This document shows positions 5,394 to 6,685 of a DNA stretch of 6,685 bases, in pieces; the first letter of the stretch is position 1, and the number at the start of each line of letters is the position of its first letter. The notes beneath the pieces are model-generated. The model saw only the letters and a list, made by a program, of their open reading frames with translations, did no database searches and was not told the DNA's origin. The stretch spans positions 1-6,685 of the forward strand of contig JBLNDI010000031.1 of assembly GCA_050261495.1 (NCBI GenBank), in the 5' to 3' direction. Origin of the DNA: JBMNKL01 sp050261495. GTDB lineage: Bacteria > Bacillota > Clostridia > Acetivibrionales > DTU013. Position numbers and translations under genes: made by a program.

Positions 5394-5768
5394 CTAAGTC
5401 TTGATAAAGAAGTCCAGGATATCTTCTATGCTGATTACTCCTATTACATTTTTATCTTCCAACACGGGCATGGCAATGATATTGTTTTCCCTCAGGCGCC
5501 TGGCAACTGTTAATACGTCTTCACCGGAAGAAGCCGTGATTACATTCTTGGACATTACCCATTCGACGGGACAGCTGTCGTAATGCCCGGGCGTTATTAA
5601 GAACCGGTATATGTCGGCCTTGACAACCATGCCTACCAGTTTTCCTTCCCGGTTGACCACCGGCGCCCCGTTTACCTTCATATTGCTCATTTTTACCAAT
5701 GCTGTCTTAATAGTCTCGTCTTCTTGTATGGTGATAAAGTTTTGTCTTAGGAGCTTGCCCACTTTCAT
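5394..5768 (-). CDS. Stand-alone two-CBS-domain protein
   Basis: The 124-residue protein consists of a tandem CBS pair (Bateman module): CBS1 about 5-58 (FITIQEDETIKTALVKM, then GAPVVNREGKLVGMVVKADIYRF) and CBS2 about 70-124 (VMSKNVITASSGEDVLTVARRL, then MPVLEDKNVIGVISIEDILDFF). Such modules usually bind adenine nucleotides and act as energy or ligand sensors; the ligand and partner here are unknown. No other domain, signal peptide or membrane segment is present. ATG 5768 is chosen because the domain begins right there and GGTGAT lies 4 nt upstream. A longer frame extends to 5876 but adds non-conserved AT-rich residues. The gene converges on the feo cluster (95 bp between stops) and diverges from hicBA. 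No functional link to iron is evident from the sequence. Confidence 0.9.
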   Translation of the reverse strand: MKVGKLLRQNFITIQEDETIKTALVKMSNMKVNGAPVVNREGKLVGMVVKADIYRFLITPGHYDSCPVEWVMSKNVITASSGEDVLTVARRLRENNIIAMPVLEDKNVIGVISIEDILDFFIKT

Positions 5769-5879
5769 AGTTATCACCACGCCGCAATTTCGTCTGCGAT
5801 ATGAATATATTTCTATAATAATGATACCATTAAATACCGGATTTTTAAAGGCGCTTATGGAGGTATGCCGCACCACAAA

Positions 5880-5909
5880 ATGACATTCTGTGTAATTTTA
5901 GCAGATAAT
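5880..5909 (+). promoter_or_regulatory. Putative hicBA promoter
   Basis: ATGACA (5880-5885) and GATAAT (5904-5909) each match the consensus at five of six positions with an 18-bp spacer. TAAAAT at 5914-5919 is an alternative -10. I did not find a clear palindromic operator, which fits the lack of a DNA-binding domain in the adjacent short HicB. Confidence 0.45.
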
Positions 5910-5954
5910 GTGTTAAAATAAATATAGCTGAATTTTATGCGGAGAGTGAATGCG

Positions 5955-6164
5955 ATGAGCGTCAAGGTAACAGTTGTAATCCAAAAAGAAGATAATTGGT
6001 ACGTGGCCAAATGTATTGAAAACAGCGTTGCTTCACAAGGGAAAACCGTTGAGGAAGCAATGGCCAATCTGAAAGAAGCGTTGGAGTTATATTATGAAGA
6101 TATGCCAAAAGAAGAGATTACCAGCAGGCAAATGTTTGTAACTACCCTGGAGGTAACAGTATAA
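5955..6164 (+). CDS. hicB: HicB-family antitoxin (short, UPF0150-like)
   Basis: The 69-residue protein has the partial RNase H-like fold of HicB antitoxins: beta strands VKVTVVIQKEDNWYVAKC, then SVASQGKTVEEAMANLKEALELYYED (about 24-49), the family's hallmark helix. It would bind and neutralise HicA. It lacks the C-terminal HTH or ribbon-helix-helix DNA-binding domain of full-length HicB, so autoregulation through it is doubtful. The start at ATG 5955 is preferred over ATG 5937 because GGAGAGTG lies just upstream and MSVKVTVVI begins the fold. The stop overlaps the hicA start as TAATG, giving translational coupling. The antitoxin-first order is common for this subgroup. Confidence 0.9.
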   Translation: MSVKVTVVIQKEDNWYVAKCIENSVASQGKTVEEAMANLKEALELYYEDMPKEEITSRQMFVTTLEVTV

Positions 6165-6385
6165 TGGGATCAAAATACCCGATTTTAAAGCCGAATGAAA
6201 TTATTGCCATACTAAAAAAGTTCGGGTTTGTTGTAGTATCGCAAAAAGGCAGTCATATAAAACTTAGAAAACATGGAAATGAAACAAGAACAGTTATAAT
6301 TCCCGATCATTATGAAGTAGCCAGGGGTACTTTAAGGGCAATATTAGAACAGGCAGGACTAACGATAGAGGAATTTCTCCGATAA
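6164..6385 (+). CDS. hicA: HicA-family mRNA interferase toxin
   Basis: This 73-residue YcfA/HicA protein has a dsRBD-like fold and degrades mRNA when freed from HicB. Visible features are NEIIAILKKFGFVVVSQKGSHIKLRK, with the catalytic histidine at H31 in the GSH motif, then TVIIPDHYEVARGTLRAILEQAGLTIEEF, the conserved C-terminal helix region. Length and motifs are complete, so the toxin appears intact. The ATG overlaps the hicB stop by 1 nt, and GGAGGT lies 9 nt upstream within hicB. Downstream there is a 6-bp hairpin (TGATAG-ACAG-CTATCA, 6392-6407) without a T-tract, so it is not a convincing terminator. The pair is probably a mobile accessory module beside the intron. Confidence 0.93.
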   Translation: MGSKYPILKPNEIIAILKKFGFVVVSQKGSHIKLRKHGNETRTVIIPDHYEVARGTLRAILEQAGLTIEEFLR

Positions 6386-6557
6386 GTGTTTTGATAGACA
6401 GCTATCAGTTGCAACTCCAACTTTACCGTCTAAGGCATAGTTTAATTTTTGGGGGCAATTGTGGGAACATACTTAAAGAATATAAATTGCGTCCAAGTTT
6501 GCGTAAGGAAATGAGTAAAAAAACAAGTGTCCCAACCATGCGCATGCCAGTATAAAA

Positions 6558-6594
6558 GAGCGGCAGAATGGCATCCCTGGCCATTCTGCCGCTC
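6558..6594 (-). terminator. 15-bp perfect hairpin, intrinsic terminator in the leftward direction
   Basis: The arms GAGCGGCAGAATGGC (6558-6572) and GCCATTCTGCCGCTC (6580-6594) are perfectly complementary with loop ATCCCTG. Read on the minus strand the stem is followed directly by TTTTATA, a typical U-tract, so it would stop leftward transcription entering from beyond the window. On the plus strand ATG and then the intron follow, with no T-tract, unless one lies in the 3' exon. Confidence 0.7.
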
Positions 6595-6597
6595 ATG

Positions 6598-6685
6598 GTG
6601 CGCGCGGCATGCGTGCGACCTTGACGGTGAAAGTCCGTTACGGGGGTTGATAGCACCAACCGTTAGCCAAGGGCAAGGGTGTCCA
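6598..6685 (+). mobile_element. 5' end of a group II intron (ribozyme domain I), continues past the window
   Basis: The sequence begins GTGCGCGCGGCATGCGTGC, a GUGYG-type intron 5' end whose first stem pairs GCGCGC with GCGUGC around GGCAU. It continues with GGTGAAAGTCCGTTACGGG, TAGCACCAACCGTTAGC and CAAGGGCAAGGGTGTCCA, the domain I sequence I know from many clostridial and other bacterial ltrA-type introns that start GUGCGC..GCAUG..GUGC. Catalytic domains II-VI and the reverse transcriptase/maturase ORF would lie to the right and are not visible, so completeness cannot be judged. The exact 5' splice site (6597/6598) comes from the motif. The insertion is 3 nt after the hairpin. Confidence 0.8.

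Noticed and set aside
5316..5513. Plus-strand ORF of 65 codons
   Set aside because: Most of it is antisense to the CBS gene, it lacks a ribosome site, and its composition changes where the overlap begins.
6392..6407. Hairpin after hicA as a terminator
   Set aside because: The stem is only 6 bp, AT-rich and not followed by a T-tract.
6423..6659. Minus-strand ORF of 78 codons across the hairpin and intron start
   Set aside because: It crosses a terminator-type hairpin and ribozyme sequence, shows no recognisable domain and lacks a ribosome site.

Overview
The window looks like Bacillota chromosome, most likely a Clostridia member. The basis is AGGAGG-type ribosome binding sites, frequent GTG/TTG starts, moderate GC with AT-rich promoters, and a clostridial-style feoA/feoB/Cys-rich-membrane-protein cluster. 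The genus cannot be fixed from sequence alone.

Layout. (1) 1-606: the 3' end of an unrecognised gene overlaps a DtxR/MntR-family regulator with manganese-type metal ligands. (2) 607-1726: a promoter with an extended -10, three 16-bp tandem repeats, and a protein-L-isoaspartate O-methyltransferase that carries an extra N-terminal beta-sandwich-like domain. (3) 1732-2148, minus strand: a second, shorter DtxR-family regulator whose ligands match the iron-type DtxR/IdeR set. Its stop codon is 5 bp from the methyltransferase stop. (4) 2149-2506: a 358-bp divergent intergenic region with a TTGACA promoter element and three copies of a GGTTAG-N6-CTAACC operator, two of them forming a perfect 18-bp inverted repeat. 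(5) 2507-5298: feoA, a fourth operator with a probable feoB promoter, feoB, a possible 24-codon ORF built partly from 10-bp tandem repeats, and a 57-residue FeoB-associated Cys-rich membrane protein. (6) 5394-5768, minus strand: a stand-alone two-CBS-domain protein. (7) 5955-6385: a hicB-hicA toxin-antitoxin pair. (8) 6558-6685: a strong 15-bp hairpin, then the first 88 bp of a group II intron running off the window.

How it works together. The core is a ferrous iron uptake module. FeoB is the membrane transporter with a cytosolic G domain, FeoA its small SH3-like partner, and the Cys-rich peptide a membrane-anchored accessory. The iron-type DtxR regulator encoded divergently is the obvious candidate to bind the four operators and repress feoAB when Fe(II) is replete. 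The other regulator keeps the MntR ligands and more likely senses Mn(II) at targets outside the window. The methyltransferase (protein repair), the CBS protein and hicBA are neighbours without an evident iron role.

I see no wholly new multi-gene system. The parts most worth a second look are the operator architecture, the contrasting metal ligands of the two regulators, the methyltransferase fusion, the repeat-derived small ORF after feoB, and the intron placed 3 nt from a hairpin.
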